Shown in pieces: positions 49,793 to 51,435 of a stretch of 51,435 nt of DNA. Numbering within the stretch: the stretch's first letter is position 1; each line of letters begins with the position of its first letter. The notes under the pieces were generated by a model. It made no database searches, had not been told where the DNA came from, and saw only the letters and a program-made list of their open reading frames with translations. The stretch is from Enterocloster lavalensis (GTDB lineage Bacteria; Bacillota; Clostridia; Lachnospirales; Lachnospiraceae): contig NZ_CABJCG010000024.1 in NCBI RefSeq assembly GCF_902364025.1, positions 1 through 51,435 of the forward strand. The letters run 5' to 3'. The position numbers and the translations under genes were made by a program.

Positions 49793-50671
49793 ATGGAAAA
49801 GTCAAAGGTATATTTCACACCGGAAATCACGCCCCAGGCCCTGGTCCGCATTTACCGGGCCATGGGTGCAGAGCTGAAGGGGAGCGTGGCGGTAAAGATT
49901 TCCACCGGCGAGCCGGGCGGCCATAACTTTTTAAATCCCAACCTGATCAAGGACCTGGTGCAGGAGTTAAAGGGCACCATCGTGGAGTGCAACACGGCCT
50001 ACGAGGGCAGGCGCAACACCTCGGAGGCCCACTGGCACACCATGGAGGAGCACGGGTTCACGGCCATCGCGCCCTGCGACCTCCTGGACGAGGAGGGGGA
50101 CATGGCACTCCCGGTGGAGGGCGGTAAGCACCTGCGGGAGAACTACGTGGGAACCCATCTCAAGGAGTACGGCTCCATGCTGATGCTCAGCCATTTCAAG
50201 GGGCACGCCATGGGCGGTTTTGGCGGCGCTCTCAAAAATATGTCCATCGGCGTGGCTTCCGCCCGCGGCAAGGTCTGGATTCACACCTCTGCTACCAGCC
50301 TGGTGTTTGAGGACGCGTTTACGGCGGACCACGACTCCTTCCTGGAGTCTATGGCGGACGCGGACAAGGCGGTGATGGACTTTATGGGGCGGGAGAACAT
50401 CGCCTACATCAACGTGGCCAACAACCTGTCCGTGGACTGCGACTGCGACGCCCATCCCCACGACCCGGAGATGGCGGACATCGGCATTTTCGCTTCCTTA
50501 GACCCGGTGGCTCTGGATCAGGCCTGCGTGGACGCGGTTTACAATTCCCCGGACAGCGGCAAGGCGGCGCTCATTGAACGGATGGAGAGCCGTAACGGCA
50601 TCCACACGGTGGAGGCGGCCCAGGCCCTGGGGCTGGGGCGGCGGGAATACGAGTTGGTGGTGCTGGACTGA
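49793..50671 (+). CDS. DUF362 domain-containing protein
   Basis: A 292-residue protein of the DUF362 family, recognised by VAVKISTGEPGGHNFLNPNL, SHFKGHAMGGFGGALKNMSIG and DIGIFASLDPVALDQACVD. Many relatives have an added 4Fe-4S ferredoxin domain; this one lacks it, keeping only a short Cys-Asp-rich patch (VDCDCDAHPHD). The biochemical role of the family is not settled. The MerR-type promoter suggests induction by reactive electrophiles or aldehydes. RBS AAGGAGG. It is not cotranscribed with the radical enzyme genes if that promoter is its own. Confidence 0.88.
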   Translation: MEKSKVYFTPEITPQALVRIYRAMGAELKGSVAVKISTGEPGGHNFLNPNLIKDLVQELKGTIVECNTAYEGRRNTSEAHWHTMEEHGFTAIAPCDLLDEEGDMALPVEGGKHLRENYVGTHLKEYGSMLMLSHFKGHAMGGFGGALKNMSIGVASARGKVWIHTSATSLVFEDAFTADHDSFLESMADADKAVMDFMGRENIAYINVANNLSVDCDCDAHPHDPEMADIGIFASLDPVALDQACVDAVYNSPDSGKAALIERMESRNGIHTVEAAQALGLGRREYELVVLD

Positions 50672-50737
50672 TCAAATTCTTTGCAGACCGCCTGAACTGT
50701 TAACGGAATTATAACGGAACGATATAAAAACCGGCAC

Positions 50738-50766
50738 TTGTATCTCAGAATCGTTTGCTGTATAAT
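50738..50766 (+). promoter_or_regulatory. Likely promoter of the TetR gene
   Basis: TTGTAT (50738-50743), a 17-base spacer and TATAAT (50761-50766), 34 bp before the GTG start. Confidence 0.6.
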
Positions 50767-50800
50767 ATTCCCACATGTAAAAAGTAAAGAGGGATAATAC

Positions 50801-51370
50801 GTGACGACACTGACGAAACGGGAGATATTGCGGGCGTTTTCTGATCTGGCTTCGGAAAAGCCTGTGGATAAAATAACGGTAAAGGAGATCACCGATTTAT
50901 GCCAGATCTCCAGAAACACGTTTTATTACCACTATCAGGACGTGTACGAGGTGCTGGAGGAGTATTTACGCCTGGAGTCCCAGCGTATGGTGGAGCGGCT
51001 TGAGAAGGATTTGAGCAGCTGTAATCCGGAGGAGTTCATCGTGCGTGGGCTGGACAGTATGATCAGCCACAGAGCGTTGTTTTACAACCTGAACCAGTCC
51101 TCCGGCAGCGAGGTCAAGCGGTACATGGATCAGGCCGTTTCCGCGATCTTCGAGCGGCTGGTGGATATCCTGTCCGAGGGAATTCCGGCCACGGAAGAGG
51201 ACAAGGCGCTGATCAGCCGCTTTTACCAGTACGCAATCAAGGGCTTTATGATGGAGTGGCTGGAGAGCGGGGAGAAGCCGCCCATACAGCGGACCCTGCA
51301 TCGTCTGAACGTCATTTTCGGAGATGATGTGACGGAGGCGTTAAAGCGCAGCGTGGAACAGCCGGAGTAA
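50801..51370 (+). CDS. TetR/AcrR family transcriptional regulator
   Basis: A 189-residue regulator starting at GTG. The N-terminal HTH reads KPVDKITVKEITDLCQISRNTFYYHYQD, with the Phe/Tyr-rich recognition helix of the DhaS/YxaF-like TetR group common in Firmicutes. The C-terminal domain (about 75-185) is all helical and matches the C-terminal part found in such regulators; no ligand can be inferred. The target is unknown since the window ends 65 bp later; 51371-51435 holds no feature I can support. Confidence 0.88.
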   Translation: MTTLTKREILRAFSDLASEKPVDKITVKEITDLCQISRNTFYYHYQDVYEVLEEYLRLESQRMVERLEKDLSSCNPEEFIVRGLDSMISHRALFYNLNQSSGSEVKRYMDQAVSAIFERLVDILSEGIPATEEDKALISRFYQYAIKGFMMEWLESGEKPPIQRTLHRLNVIFGDDVTEALKRSVEQPE

Positions 51371-51435
51371 TATAGCCCGCAGCGGGATGCGGGAAACAAA
51401 TTTGGGCAAATAGGGGCCCGGTGCACAAAACTTGT

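Overview
The window looks like a chromosomal segment of a GC-rich gut-type Clostridia bacterium, most like the Lachnospiraceae (Enterocloster/Hungatella/Lachnoclostridium type). The grounds are YesM/YesN two-component genes, an FMN riboswitch in front of an ECF riboflavin transporter, a DacF-type carboxypeptidase, L-ATC hydrolase and AdhR-like MerR families, strong GGAGG ribosome binding sites and Gram-positive lipoproteins. I cannot name the species. All but three genes read on the + strand. No rRNA, tRNA or CRISPR array was seen.

Layout. 1-52 is the 3' end of a group II intron. 114-4352 holds a membrane-anchored polysaccharide deacetylase (-), a HIT protein, a D,D-carboxypeptidase with a repeat linker, and a Dabb protein. 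4446-6430 is an ammonium transporter fused to a PII domain, behind a consensus promoter and a structured leader. 6844-18933 is a uronic-acid oligosaccharide locus: YesM/YesN sensor pair, ABC solute-binding lipoprotein and two permeases, a cytoplasmic heparinase II/III-type lyase, a GH88 unsaturated glucuronyl hydrolase, a zinc alcohol dehydrogenase and a cytidylate-kinase-like protein. 19166-24843 pairs a hybrid histidine kinase with a lipoprotein that joins a solute-binding domain to a 5'-nucleotidase C-terminal domain. 25061-29606 holds an M20 amidohydrolase, an L-ATC hydrolase-like protein and an M13 metallopeptidase.

29744-40147 is a redox and flavin region: a PNPOx-like flavoprotein, FMN riboswitch plus RibU, a divergent HxlR regulator, then a tightly overlapping trio (PNPOx-ferredoxin fusion, class-M sirtuin, zinc macrodomain) that looks like a reversible ADP-ribosylation module. 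It is followed by an NhaC antiporter, a thioredoxin-reductase-like flavoprotein, an arylsulfotransferase-like propeller fused to thioredoxin, and Crp/Fnr and MerR regulators. A possible HxlR operator motif recurs at three promoters here.

40261-51370 holds a secreted wall-binding protein, an AT-rich toxin-antitoxin islet with a frameshifted presumptive toxin and a Panacea-domain antitoxin, a flavodoxin-like reductase, a DeoR / PTS IIBC / glycyl radical enzyme / activase cluster, a DUF362 gene whose promoter carries a MerR-type operator, and a TetR regulator. Intergenic regions hold several unrelated short tandem or hairpin repeats (units 50, 24-29, 32 and 16 bp).

The strongest candidates for undescribed biology are the PNPOx-ferredoxin/sirtuin/macrodomain operon, the cytosolic sulfotransferase-thioredoxin fusion with its own reductase, the solute-binding/5'-nucleotidase-C fusion next to a hybrid kinase, and the PTS-linked glycyl radical enzyme.
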